DNA from: Fusicatenibacter_A intestinipullorum
GTDB lineage: Bacteria > Bacillota > Negativicutes > Acidaminococcales > Acidaminococcaceae
DNA length: 64,000 nucleotides
Assembly (NCBI GenBank): GCA_019117495.1
Contig: DWZP01000009.1
Coordinates: forward strand, 1-64,000
Direction: 5' to 3'
Part shown: positions 52,508 through 60,793 of the stretch, one piece after another
Position numbering within the stretch: the stretch's first letter is position 1
Layout: each line of letters opens with the position of its first letter
Position numbers and translations under genes: made by a program
The notes under the pieces: model-generated
What the model was told of the DNA's origin: nothing
The model's input: the letters and a program-made list of their open reading frames with translations, nothing else
The model's database searches: none

Positions 52508-53572
52508 GTGAGGCTTAAAAAATGTTTTCAAACTCTGGCAATTAGTTGTATGGCATTTTTGCCTTTAAACGCTTTTGCTTCTGATGAACTTATTACAGGG
52601 CGCGGTTTGCCTGAAACTTATACAGAAGTAACAGCGCAGAAAACCACTTCCGGTTCAACGCTTATTTTTTCTGACAGCCCGGAAATGGTTTATAGAAACG
52701 GCGTTTTGTACCGCGATACCGTAAGCGGTGATGTAAGGATTTTCTTTCATCATGTAAATGCAATGCAAACCAATAAAAAACTTGCCGTTATACTCAGCAA
52801 CGAACAAATGCGCCCGGTTAAATACAGCGTTGCCAATAACAGCATCGGCAATGCGGGCTGGCATTATTTAAAGGTTGGCAAGGAAACCCAGCAAAAATAT
52901 TTTTCCGGCGTTCATAATAAAACGGAAGGAAACCTTGGCTTTGGCAATAATACAGAGCTTTTAACCGGCCGCGGCTATGTACTTGAACCGGCGCAGCTTT
53001 TGGTGGGTACTATTGATTTACACACCGACAGGCCTGTGCAGGTAAGCGTTATTATGTGCGACGAAAAAACAGATTTGGATTTATACAATGAATACGCACC
53101 TGTTCAGCCTATGGATGAGCATCCATTAAGGGGCACTTTTGACGATGCAGACTGGAATTACACTGTATCTGCGCCGCTGAATACCGATAACAACAAAGTA
53201 TATATGCTTGAACTGGCATCCGAAGAACAGGGCTTTGCGCGCGGCAAGGACGGCACAACAGGAAAAGATGCAGTGAACTACGGCAATTACGGTATTGTAT
53301 ATTCTGTTAATTTTACAATTAGCGGCAATAAACCGGCGGCAATGTATTTAAATCCGCTGGGCGGTTTGTTTGCAGGTTGCGGCGTGCTGAAAAAAGCCGG
53401 TGAAGAAAAAATTCTGCCTTTGCCGCAGGATAAAGTGGCAATAGGCGACAGTTATGACGATTTGCTTAAACTTGGCGTTTTGGAATCGGGAACATACAGC
53501 TTTATCTGGTCGCCGCCGGGTGCATCCAACCTGCCTGTAAGGCTGTATTGGATGCAGGATGGCAGTTTATAA
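52508..53572 (+). CDS. Secreted protein of unknown function
   Basis: A 354-residue protein with a signal peptide (LKKCFQTLAISCMAFLPLNAFA, cleavage near 25). The mature part is rich in beta-strand patterns (VRIFFHHVNAMQTNKKLAVIL, YVLEPAQLLVGTIDLHTDRPVQVSV in fragments) and ends GTYSFIWSPPGASNLPVRLYW. I do not recognise a named domain; the pattern of beta-sandwich strands suggests an extracytoplasmic structural or binding protein. The start is GTG 52508 behind ttggagg. It precedes rlmD by 18 bp without a terminator between. Confidence 0.75.
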   Translation: MRLKKCFQTLAISCMAFLPLNAFASDELITGRGLPETYTEVTAQKTTSGSTLIFSDSPEMVYRNGVLYRDTVSGDVRIFFHHVNAMQTNKKLAVILSNEQMRPVKYSVANNSIGNAGWHYLKVGKETQQKYFSGVHNKTEGNLGFGNNTELLTGRGYVLEPAQLLVGTIDLHTDRPVQVSVIMCDEKTDLDLYNEYAPVQPMDEHPLRGTFDDADWNYTVSAPLNTDNNKVYMLELASEEQGFARGKDGTTGKDAVNYGNYGIVYSVNFTISGNKPAAMYLNPLGGLFAGCGVLKKAGEEKILPLPQDKVAIGDSYDDLLKLGVLESGTYSFIWSPPGASNLPVRLYWMQDGSL

Positions 53573-53590
53573 TAAAAATCAGGGGCAGAA

Positions 53591-55240
53591 ATGACTAAAC
53601 AACAACCACCATTTAAATTAAACGACATAATTGAAGTAAATATAACAGGGCTTGGCAGCAGCGGCGAAGGCGTGGGCAAGGCTGATGGATTTACGGTTTT
53701 TGTACACGGCGCCCTGCCGGGAGAAAAAGTATCTGTAAAATTATTTCAGGTAAAAAAATCCTATGCTTCCGGCAGAATTTTAAACATTTTGGAAGAATCT
53801 CCGCAGCGCGTTAAACCGCAATGTGCTTTTTATGAAAAATGCGGCGGCTGTCAATTGCAGCATTTAAACTACGAAGGGCAGTTAAGCGTTAAAAGGCAGC
53901 AGGTTAAAGATGCCATTGAGCGTATTGGGCATATTACCGGCTGCGAAGTGCTGCCGGTGCTGGGCATGGAAAATCCGTGGCATTACCGCAATAAAATGCA
54001 GTTCCCGGCAGCTAAAACGGAAGGAAAAATACAAATTGGCTGCTATGCGGCTTTAACCCACAACGTTATAAATATTGATGACTGCCTTATCCAAAAGCAG
54101 GCTAACAACAAAATTATGCAGGTTGTGCGCCAATGGATGCAGCAGTTTAATATTTCTGCTTATGACGAAACTACCGGCAAAGGCGTTGTGCGCCATGTTA
54201 TGGGGCGCGCAGGTGCTAAAACCGGCGAAGTTATGGCTGTAATTGTTACAGCCTGCTATGATATTCCGCATGCAGGCGAGCTTGTAACGATGCTTAAAAC
54301 TGAAGTGGACGGTTTAAAAAGCATTGTGCAGAACATTAACAAAAAGCGTACCAACATAATTATGGGCGCTAAAAACCGTGTTCTGTATGGCAAAAGCACA
54401 ATTAAAGACAGGCTTGGCAATTTAAAATTTAATATTTCGCCGCTGTCTTTCTTTCAGGTAAACAGCGCGCAGACCGAAAAGCTTTATGATACGGCGCTGG
54501 ATTTTGCTGCGCTGAGCGGCAAAGAAACGGTTATTGACTGTTACTGTGGTACAGGTACTATTTCGCTGTATCTGGCGCAAAAGGCACGCAAGGTGTACGG
54601 CATAGAAATTGTTGAACCTGCCATTAAAGACGCCAACGAAAACGCCAAAGCGAATAATATTGCAAATGCAGAGTTTATTTGCGGCGATGCTGCTGTGGAA
54701 ATGCCGGCGCTGTTAAAAAGTGGCGTAAAGCCGGATACAGTGCTGCTTGACCCTCCGCGCGCAGGATGTGATAAAAAGGTTTTGGCAGCCATTGCCGGAG
54801 TAAAACCTGAGAAAATTGTTTATGTATCATGCAATCCGGCTTCTTTAGCACGCGATATGGCTTTTTTAACTGAAAACGGCTATAAAGCGGTAAAAGCACA
54901 GCCGGTGGATATGTTCCCGATGACCAGCCATATTGAAACGGTATGTTTATTGTCCAAACTCAATGCAAAGCAACATATCGAGATTAACTTGGATATGGGC
55001 GAGCTGGATTTGACCGATGCGGAGAAGAAAGCTACCTACCAGGAAATCAAGGATTATGTGCTGGAGCATAGCGGCTTAAAAGTCAGCAGCTTGTATATCG
55101 CACAGGTAAAACAACAGTGCGGTATCATCGAGCGGGAGAATTACAATAAGCCGAAGTCTGAGGATGCTAAACAGCCGCAATGCCCACCGGATAAAGAAAA
55201 AGCAATCAAGGAGGCATTGGAGCACTTCGGCATGATTTAA
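53591..55240 (+). CDS. rlmD: 23S rRNA (uracil-C5)-methyltransferase RlmD with foreign C-terminal tail
   Basis: A 549-residue protein; RlmD is usually about 450. Residues 1-452 are a complete RlmD: TRAM domain (about 5-65), iron-sulphur cysteines (CAFYEKCGGCQ), DCYCGTGTISLYLA, LLDPPRAGCDKK, the catalytic VSCNPASLARD, and the terminal HIETVCLLSKL near 447-457. Residues about 455-549 (ELDLTDAEKKATYQEIKDY, YIAQVKQQCGIIERENYNKP, CPPDKEKAIKEALEHF) are unrelated to methyltransferases and of a type I associate with Clostridia integrative elements. The fusion marks the element's left junction and restores an intact rlmD end. Confidence 0.9.
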   Translation: MTKQQPPFKLNDIIEVNITGLGSSGEGVGKADGFTVFVHGALPGEKVSVKLFQVKKSYASGRILNILEESPQRVKPQCAFYEKCGGCQLQHLNYEGQLSVKRQQVKDAIERIGHITGCEVLPVLGMENPWHYRNKMQFPAAKTEGKIQIGCYAALTHNVINIDDCLIQKQANNKIMQVVRQWMQQFNISAYDETTGKGVVRHVMGRAGAKTGEVMAVIVTACYDIPHAGELVTMLKTEVDGLKSIVQNINKKRTNIIMGAKNRVLYGKSTIKDRLGNLKFNISPLSFFQVNSAQTEKLYDTALDFAALSGKETVIDCYCGTGTISLYLAQKARKVYGIEIVEPAIKDANENAKANNIANAEFICGDAAVEMPALLKSGVKPDTVLLDPPRAGCDKKVLAAIAGVKPEKIVYVSCNPASLARDMAFLTENGYKAVKAQPVDMFPMTSHIETVCLLSKLNAKQHIEINLDMGELDLTDAEKKATYQEIKDYVLEHSGLKVSSLYIAQVKQQCGIIERENYNKPKSEDAKQPQCPPDKEKAIKEALEHFGMI

Positions 55241-55251
55241 GGAGGGCGGAT

Positions 55252-55497
55252 ATGACGCATTTGATTTCTTGTGCCTACAATATGGATAACTGCTGTGTGG
55301 AACTGAAATTCACGGATGGCAGCATGATTGCGATTGACACTATCGCCGTCGAGAACGAGGTTGCCGACAATATGCATCAGCGGTCAGAGCTGGACTATTT
55401 GATCTACAATGACCCGATAGCATATGCAGATTTGATACTGAATGGCGATCCCGAAACCTATTTGAAAACTGTAACGGAATATAAACCCTTAGATTAA
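55252..55497 (+). CDS. DUF6061 family protein
   Basis: An 81-residue acidic protein (ISCAYNMDNCCVELKFTDGSMIAIDTIAVEN start, in fragments; LNGDPETYLKTVTEY end). I associate this pattern with DUF6061, small proteins found on Clostridia mobile elements next to CHC2 zinc-finger genes; function unknown. ATG 55252 follows ggagggcggat, 11 bp after the rlmD stop, so it is probably read with rlmD. A strong terminator follows at once. Confidence 0.75.
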   Translation: MTHLISCAYNMDNCCVELKFTDGSMIAIDTIAVENEVADNMHQRSELDYLIYNDPIAYADLILNGDPETYLKTVTEYKPLD

Positions 55498-55501
55498 GAA
55501 T

Positions 55502-55547
55502 AGCCACGATTGATTTTCCTTTTGGAGAGTCAATCGTGGCTTTTTTG
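55502..55547 (+). terminator. Intrinsic terminator after DUF6061
   Basis: AGCCACGATTGA (55502-55513) pairs with TCAATCGTGGCT (55530-55541), followed by TTTTT. It may also insulate the convergent crp/fnr gene. Confidence 0.9.
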
Positions 55548-55559
55548 TTTGTCTCACAA

Positions 55560-56219
55560 TTATAGGAGAGTAAAACTGTTTTTTTCAAAACGAAGTAATC
55601 CTTCATCACGCATTTTGCAAAGTTCGTTGGACATAGCACTTCGGTCAACGGACAGAAAATCCGCAAGCTGTTGGCGGTTAAAAGGAATCGTAAACCTTGC
55701 ACTATTCTGACGCTTGGATTCTTCGGATAGATAAGAGATCAATTTTTCTCGTGTAGAACGCTTGGACATATGACCGAGCTTCTGCACGAGTTTTCTGTTT
55801 TTCTCAGATATTGCAAAAAAGAGATTTTGCACAACCATAGAGTGAAATCGGCAAGCCGAAGAACAGACGGTAATAATTCTTCTTACATCAAAAAAGATGA
55901 CAGCACTATCTTCAACCGCAACCACATCATTGAGCAACGCTCCGCTTTCGGGGGCAATGTATGCTTCGCCAAACATCTCACCGACTGCGATAGGGTTGAT
56001 GATAGCTCTGTTTCCCCAATAATCGTCTCGCTGTATGTGGAGTTCTCCATCTACCAGTACGGTGATAAAGTTCATATGTTCGCCTTGACGAAGGACATAT
56101 TCACCTTTTTTATACTCATGCAAACGTGCATCAAGGCAAGAGAGCATTGCGCCGATTTCTTCTTCGGCAACTCCTGCAAATAGTTTTGTCCTTTTCAGCA
56201 CAGGGATATAATTTTTCAT
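55560..56219 (-). CDS. Crp/Fnr family transcription regulator
   Basis: A 219-residue regulator. N-terminal cyclic-nucleotide-binding-like beta barrel (about 10-120, KKGEYVLRQGEHMNFITVLVDGEL in fragments), dimer helix, then a C-terminal winged helix-turn-helix with recognition segment RQQLADFLSVDRSAMSNEL. There is no N-terminal Fnr-type cysteine cluster. ATG 56219 has tgagg upstream; ATG 56231 is less well placed. It is divergent from the hcp cargo operon, the arrangement of HcpR-type regulators that control hcp in anaerobes; control of this operon is inferred. Confidence 0.88.
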   Translation of the reverse strand: MKNYIPVLKRTKLFAGVAEEEIGAMLSCLDARLHEYKKGEYVLRQGEHMNFITVLVDGELHIQRDDYWGNRAIINPIAVGEMFGEAYIAPESGALLNDVVAVEDSAVIFFDVRRIITVCSSACRFHSMVVQNLFFAISEKNRKLVQKLGHMSKRSTREKLISYLSEESKRQNSARFTIPFNRQQLADFLSVDRSAMSNELCKMRDEGLLRFEKNSFTLL

Positions 56220-56261
56220 AAAAAACCTCATTCCGTTGGAAAAACAACCGACTTGTTTGAA

Positions 56262-56278
56262 ATATTATACTATAATAT
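56262..56278. promoter_or_regulatory. Perfect 17-bp palindrome, candidate operator
   Basis: ATATTATA-C-TATAATAT reads identically on both strands around the centre at 56270. It lies between the divergent crp/fnr gene and the cargo operon and covers the regulator's -10 box. A dimeric regulator bound there would block its own promoter; this is inference. Confidence 0.5.
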
Positions 56279-56292
56279 GTGTGAAAAGTCAA
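56264..56292 (-). promoter_or_regulatory. Promoter of the crp/fnr gene
   Basis: Minus strand TTGACT (56287-56292), 17 bp, TATAAT (56264-56269). The -10 box lies inside the palindrome at 56262-56278. Confidence 0.7.
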
Positions 56293-56320
56293 GATGTACA
56301 GAACAGACAGGAGGGATACC

Positions 56321-56599
56321 ATGAAACCGAGAATCAAGATAACATTAGTTGATAAAAAAGGCGAGAGCTATTGTCATCGAGGTCATCGTATCGGCGACAG
56401 CTTTGACTATGACACGGAAAGAGGAAAACTCTGTCCTATGGCAATGCACGTTGCGTTCCCCTATATTGACATTTTAAGGTATGGCGGCGAACCACCAAAA
56501 GCCAAATGCGGTGAAATTCGCTTCTGTTGTCCGGATTGTGATGTTATCAATGTTTTCAAAATTGAAAAGGAGGTCTTAGATGATGCAGCAAATCACTGA
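56321..56599 (+). CDS. TIGR04076 family protein
   Basis: A 92-residue cysteine-containing protein. Pattern: KITLVDKKGESYCHRGHRIGDSF, a CPMAMH segment and the C-terminal FCCPDCDVINVFKIEKE, as in TIGR04076, a small family often near redox or radical genes and of unknown function. ATG 56321 follows caggaggg. It opens the plus-strand cargo operon and overlaps the next gene by 20 bp. Confidence 0.8.
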   Translation: MKPRIKITLVDKKGESYCHRGHRIGDSFDYDTERGKLCPMAMHVAFPYIDILRYGGEPPKAKCGEIRFCCPDCDVINVFKIEKEVLDDAANH

Positions 56600-57281
56600 A
56601 AACTGTATAGCTTTGGGAAAAGTTATAAATAAACCTAATATTCAGATTTCTTTCCTCTCTTATCTGCTGCAAGGCACAAAAAACGTACTTATCGATACCG
56701 TTCCACAAAAAGCGTCTGAAAATTGGCTGCACGAGTTATCGGAGGCATTGGCTGGTAAACCCATTGATGCGATTATTCTCAATCACTCGGAAGAGGATCA
56801 CAGCGGAGCACTATCTCTGGTGCTGGAGCACAATTCGGAAATCCCTGTTTACTGTACTGCCGCTTGCCGAGCCAGATTGCAGCCTACACATCCGAACGTC
56901 AACTTTGTATGCGTGGATCACGGTTCTTCAGTTCGAATTGGAGACTTTGCGTTTCGTTTTCTTCACACCCCCGGTCTTCACTGGGATGACAACATGGTGA
57001 CATTTTTTGAAAACGACGGCACCCTGTTTTCAAATGACTTGTTTGGACAATACCTTGGCTGTGAGGAACTGAAAGATAACGATCTATCCGCAGATGAACT
57101 TTTAACCGGTGCAGACAGCTATTTCGAAAAGGTGTTTGCGTCCGCTCCGGCAGAAAAAAAGCAAGTGATCGCAGAAGTCAAAGAACTTCCCTTCCGCCGT
57201 ATTGCGCCCGGTCATGGCGTAGTGATCAATAAGAATTTGAGTAAGATACTCGCTTTGTACACCAATAAATGTTTAGCATGA
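56580..57281 (+). CDS. Stand-alone metallo-beta-lactamase-fold (diiron flavoprotein-like) protein
   Basis: A 233-residue MBL-fold protein matching the oxygen/NO-reducing half of A-type flavoproteins (FprA/NorV). Metal ligands are visible: NHSEEDHSG (HxExDH) near 62-70, LHTPGLHWDD near 127-136, SNDLFG and APGHG near 214-218. The C-terminal flavodoxin domain of true flavodiiron proteins (about 400 residues) is missing, so electrons must come from another protein; the iron-sulphur protein encoded 16 bp downstream is the obvious candidate. Ribosome site aaggagg lies inside the preceding gene. Confidence 0.85.
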   Translation: MMQQITENCIALGKVINKPNIQISFLSYLLQGTKNVLIDTVPQKASENWLHELSEALAGKPIDAIILNHSEEDHSGALSLVLEHNSEIPVYCTAACRARLQPTHPNVNFVCVDHGSSVRIGDFAFRFLHTPGLHWDDNMVTFFENDGTLFSNDLFGQYLGCEELKDNDLSADELLTGADSYFEKVFASAPAEKKQVIAEVKELPFRRIAPGHGVVINKNLSKILALYTNKCLA

Positions 57282-57297
57282 TGGAGGTAAAAACTAT

Positions 57298-57996
57298 ATG
57301 ATCCGAAGAATCATCACTATTGACGAAGAAAAATGTAACGGTTGTGGCCTATGTGCAGATGCCTGTCACGAGGGTGCAATCGAAATTGTAGGCGGTAAGG
57401 CTTGTCTTACCCTTGAGGATTATTGCGACGGGCTTGGCGATTGCCTTCCTGCGTGTCCTATGAATGCCATATCCTTTGAAGAACGGGAAGCACCTGCCTA
57501 CAACGAAACCGCTGTGTTAGCTGCTAAGAAAGCTAAGGAAGCTCCGCTACCCTGTGGTTGTCCCGGAACACAATCCAAGTCTATCAAGCGTGAGGAGTGT
57601 TCTTGTAGTACGCCAGCAAGTGTACATACTGTTAGCCAGCTCTCTCAGTGGCCTGTTCAGATTAAACTCGTTCCTGTGAACGCACCCTACTTTGATGGCG
57701 CAAACCTTTTGGTAGCCGCAGACTGTACAGCGTATGCTTACGGTAACTTCCACAATGAGTTTATCCGTAATCACATCACGCTCATTGGCTGTCCCAAGCT
57801 GGACGATGGAGATTATTCCGAAAAACTCACGGCAATTCTTGCGAACAACGATATTAAGAGCATAACCGTTGTCCGTATGGAAGTGCCTTGCTGCGGCGGT
57901 ATTGAATACGCTGTAAAAAAAGCATTGCAGACAAGCGGTAAATTCATTCCATGGCGAGTTGTAACGGTCTCCACAGATGGTAAGCTATTAGATTAA
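57298..57996 (+). CDS. 4Fe-4S protein of the hcp cluster
   Basis: A 232-residue protein. Residues 1-65 resemble a two-cluster ferredoxin (CNGCGLCADACHEGAI and CDGLGDCLPACP, the second with altered spacing). A Cys-rich linker follows (PCGCPG, ECSCS near 80-105), then a folded domain with VAADCTAYAYGNFH and VEMPCCGG-like VPCCGGIEYAV near 200. Such proteins accompany hcp in Clostridia and may take the electron-donor role that Hcr plays in enterobacteria. That role is inferred from position. Confidence 0.85.
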   Translation: MIRRIITIDEEKCNGCGLCADACHEGAIEIVGGKACLTLEDYCDGLGDCLPACPMNAISFEEREAPAYNETAVLAAKKAKEAPLPCGCPGTQSKSIKREECSCSTPASVHTVSQLSQWPVQIKLVPVNAPYFDGANLLVAADCTAYAYGNFHNEFIRNHITLIGCPKLDDGDYSEKLTAILANNDIKSITVVRMEVPCCGGIEYAVKKALQTSGKFIPWRVVTVSTDGKLLD

Positions 57997-58008
57997 CCGG
58001 AGGCAGAC

Positions 58009-59037
58009 GCGAACAGTATTCTCAATACAAATCGAGGTAAGTTTATACTGGGCGTTGCAGTCTGCTTTGCAGTAGCCGCTCTTGCCGTTCTGATAGAACG
58101 CCTTATTCCCGGAGATTTGCTGGGGGCATCCATCATTGCTTTGTTTTTGGGCACAATGATTAACAGCTTCTTCCATCCGGATTGGTTAAAACCGGCTCTG
58201 AAATTTACATCCAAAAAGGTTCTGAAGATTGCAATTGTTCTCTTGGATGCATCGCTCTCCGTCAACACAATCATGTCAGTAGGCAAGATTACATTCTTCG
58301 TAATGATCTTTACCTTTGCGATGTGTTTTGGTGGAGGCTACTTCATTCGCAAGTTGTTTGGACTGAATTGGAAGTTGAGCAATCTGATCTCTGCGGGTAC
58401 TGGCATTTGCGGTGGCTCTGCTGTAGCGGCGATTGCACCTGTTATTGATGCAGATGACAAAGACATTGCCTTCGCCATGTCCTCTACATTTCTTTTTGAC
58501 ATGGTAATGGTTGCTCTGTACCCGATTATGGGCAGACTTCTGGGTATGTCTGATATTGCCTTTGGAATCTGGGCAGGAACTTCCGTGAATGATACCGCCA
58601 GCGTTGTTGCCTCTGGATATGCTTTTTCCGAAGCCGCCGGTGATTTTGCCACGATGGTTAAACTAACCCGTACCATAGCGATTATTCCGACGGTATTGGT
58701 TTTTGCATACATTGGCACTCGTATAAAGCAGAAAGAAATGCAAACAGAAAGCGGCGGTCAAAAGGTAAATCTGCTGAAAATCATTCCTTGGTTCATTGGA
58801 GGTTTCCTTGCGTTGGCTGTTTTGAACAGCATCGGATGTATCCCGGTGGAAGTATCCGGTATTATCAAAAACGTAAGTAAATTCTTAATGGTAACAGCAC
58901 TGGCAGCCATTGGCTTAGGAACCAGTATAACCGACTTCAAAAAAGCAGGTTTTGCGCCCATGTTCTATGGAATCACCATTGATACGCTGGTGACATTGAC
59001 AGCACTGGTCGTTATTGGGTGTATGGGATTGCTTTAA
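58009..59037 (+). CDS. yeiH: YeiH family putative sulfate exporter, start codon missing
   Basis: About 343 residues; a membrane protein of the YeiH/UPF0324 family with about ten helices (GASIIALFLGTMINSF, LKIAIVLLDASLSVNTIM, AGTGICGGSAVAAIAPVI, AGTSVNDTASVVASGYAFS). The substrate is unproven; sulphur compounds are proposed. A ggagg site stands at 57999-58003, but at the expected distance the codon is GCG (58009). The open frame then has no ATG, GTG or TTG until TTG 58117, which would remove the first membrane helix. ATT at 58018 is a rare alternative. It may be a start-codon mutation, non-standard initiation or a sequence error. Confidence 0.75.
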   Translation, partial: ANSILNTNRGKFILGVAVCFAVAALAVLIERLIPGDLLGASIIALFLGTMINSFFHPDWLKPALKFTSKKVLKIAIVLLDASLSVNTIMSVGKITFFVMIFTFAMCFGGGYFIRKLFGLNWKLSNLISAGTGICGGSAVAAIAPVIDADDKDIAFAMSSTFLFDMVMVALYPIMGRLLGMSDIAFGIWAGTSVNDTASVVASGYAFSEAAGDFATMVKLTRTIAIIPTVLVFAYIGTRIKQKEMQTESGGQKVNLLKIIPWFIGGFLALAVLNSIGCIPVEVSGIIKNVSKFLMVTALAAIGLGTSITDFKKAGFAPMFYGITIDTLVTLTALVVIGCMGLL

Positions 59038-59133
59038 GTAAGTTTTAGCCACAAATCATCGTAGATTGATTTGCGGACAGTCGAAAACGAAACTGCTAAC
59101 AATAATTATTTCATATAACAGGAGGATATTAAA

Positions 59134-60735
59134 ATGACAAATCAAATGTTTTGTTTCCAATGTGAACAGACGGCAGGCTGTAAGGCTTGCACAGGTGGTG
59201 CCGGTGTGTGCGGCAAGAAAGCCGATACCGCCGGACTTCAAGATAAGCTGACAGGTGCACTTATCGGTCTTGCAAGAGCAACGGAGGGCAATGAAGATCT
59301 TGTTACTGCCGATACTCACAAGCTCGTTCTGGAAGCTCTCTTTACCACAATCACCAATGTAAATTTCAACAACGAAACAATCAATGCTCTGATCGAGAGA
59401 GTCGAAGCTGAAAAGGAACGTCTTGTTCCGAGATGCTATTCCTGCGCTTCGGCCTGTGGCAGAAACGATGACTACGATATGAATATGCTGTGGGAAGCAG
59501 ATGAAGATATCCGTTCTCTCAAATCCCTTATCCTATTTGGTATTCGTGGTGTTGCCGCATATGCTTACCACGCATTGGTTCTCGGTTATACCGACGAGAG
59601 TGTGAACAATTTCTTCTTCAAGGCGTTGTTTGCTATCGGTATGAAGGATTGGGGAATGGATGAACTTCTCCCTATTGTTCTGGAAGTAGGCGAAATTAAC
59701 CTCAAATGTATGGCTCTGCTTGACAAAGCCAATACTGAAACTTACGGCAATCCTGTTCCTACCGAGGTCAGTCTGACCGTTGAAAAAGGACCGTTCATCA
59801 TCATTTCGGGACATGATCTTTACGATCTCAGACAACTTCTTGAACAGACCGAAGGTAAGGGCATCAATATCTATACTCACGGCGAAATGTTGCCTGCTCA
59901 CGCATATCCTGAACTGAAAAAGTATGCTCACTTGAAAGGTAATTTCGGTACAGCTTGGCAGAATCAGCAGAAGGAATTTGCTGATATTCCTGCTCCGATC
60001 CTTTTTACTACCAACTGCCTTATGCCGCCCAAGGCAAGCTATGCTGACCGTGTGTTCACCACGGAAGTCGTGTCTTATCCCGAAATCGTACACATTGGCG
60101 AAGATAAGAATTTCACACCTGTTATCGAAAAGGCGCTTGCGCTCGGCGGTTATCCTACGGATATGCGTTTCACGGGCATTAACGGCGGCGAAAAGGTAAT
60201 GACAGGATTCGCTCACAATACTGTTCTTTCTGTTGCCGGTACGGTTATTGATGCGGTCAAGTCGGGTGCTATCAAGCATTTCTTCCTTGTTGGTGGCTGT
60301 GATGGTGCAAAGCCGGGACGAAATTATTACACCGAGTTTGTAAAGCAGACACCGGCTGACAGCATTGTTTTGACACTCGCTTGCGGCAAGTACCGCTTCA
60401 ACGACCTCGACCTCGGAACGATTGGCGGACTTTCTCGTGTAATGGATATGGGACAGTGCAACGATGCGTATAGTGCCATCAAGGTTGCTGTGGCTCTTGC
60501 AGAAGCGTTTGGATGCGGCGTCAATGACCTTCCTCTCTCCATGGTGCTTTCTTGGTATGAGCAGAAGGCAGTATGTATCCTGCTGACACTCCTTCACTTG
60601 GGCATTAAAAATATTCTTCTTGGTCCTTCTCTCCCTGCATTCGTTTCCCCGAATGTGCTGAATTTCCTAGTGGAGAATTATAATATTGCGCCTATCAGCA
60701 CTCCGGAAAATGACCTCCGTAATTTGCTGAAATGA
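59134..60735 (+). CDS. hcp: Hybrid cluster protein / hydroxylamine reductase
   Basis: A 533-residue Hcp. N-terminal cluster cysteines at 7, 10, 19 and 26 (MFCFQCEQTAGCKACTGG). Ligands of the hybrid 4Fe-2O-2S cluster appear in FTTNCLMPP, VGGCDGAKPG, TLACGKYRF and DMGQCNDAYSA. Hcp reduces hydroxylamine in vitro and is regarded as a high-affinity NO reductase or protein-nitrosylation enzyme in vivo. It ends the cargo operon. A 96-bp gap before it contains an inverted repeat (CAAATCA/TGATTTG, 59052-59073). Ribosome site caggagg. Confidence 0.97.
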   Translation: MTNQMFCFQCEQTAGCKACTGGAGVCGKKADTAGLQDKLTGALIGLARATEGNEDLVTADTHKLVLEALFTTITNVNFNNETINALIERVEAEKERLVPRCYSCASACGRNDDYDMNMLWEADEDIRSLKSLILFGIRGVAAYAYHALVLGYTDESVNNFFFKALFAIGMKDWGMDELLPIVLEVGEINLKCMALLDKANTETYGNPVPTEVSLTVEKGPFIIISGHDLYDLRQLLEQTEGKGINIYTHGEMLPAHAYPELKKYAHLKGNFGTAWQNQQKEFADIPAPILFTTNCLMPPKASYADRVFTTEVVSYPEIVHIGEDKNFTPVIEKALALGGYPTDMRFTGINGGEKVMTGFAHNTVLSVAGTVIDAVKSGAIKHFFLVGGCDGAKPGRNYYTEFVKQTPADSIVLTLACGKYRFNDLDLGTIGGLSRVMDMGQCNDAYSAIKVAVALAEAFGCGVNDLPLSMVLSWYEQKAVCILLTLLHLGIKNILLGPSLPAFVSPNVLNFLVENYNIAPISTPENDLRNLLK

Positions 60736-60793
60736 TTTGATATTCAGCAATCATCATTTTTGTATTGCTGAGCATTCAAAAATGAATGAAAAC

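Noticed and set aside
59533..60597. Minus-strand open frame of 354 codons opposite hcp.
   Set aside because: Complementary shadow of hcp; no ribosome site, no recognisable domain.
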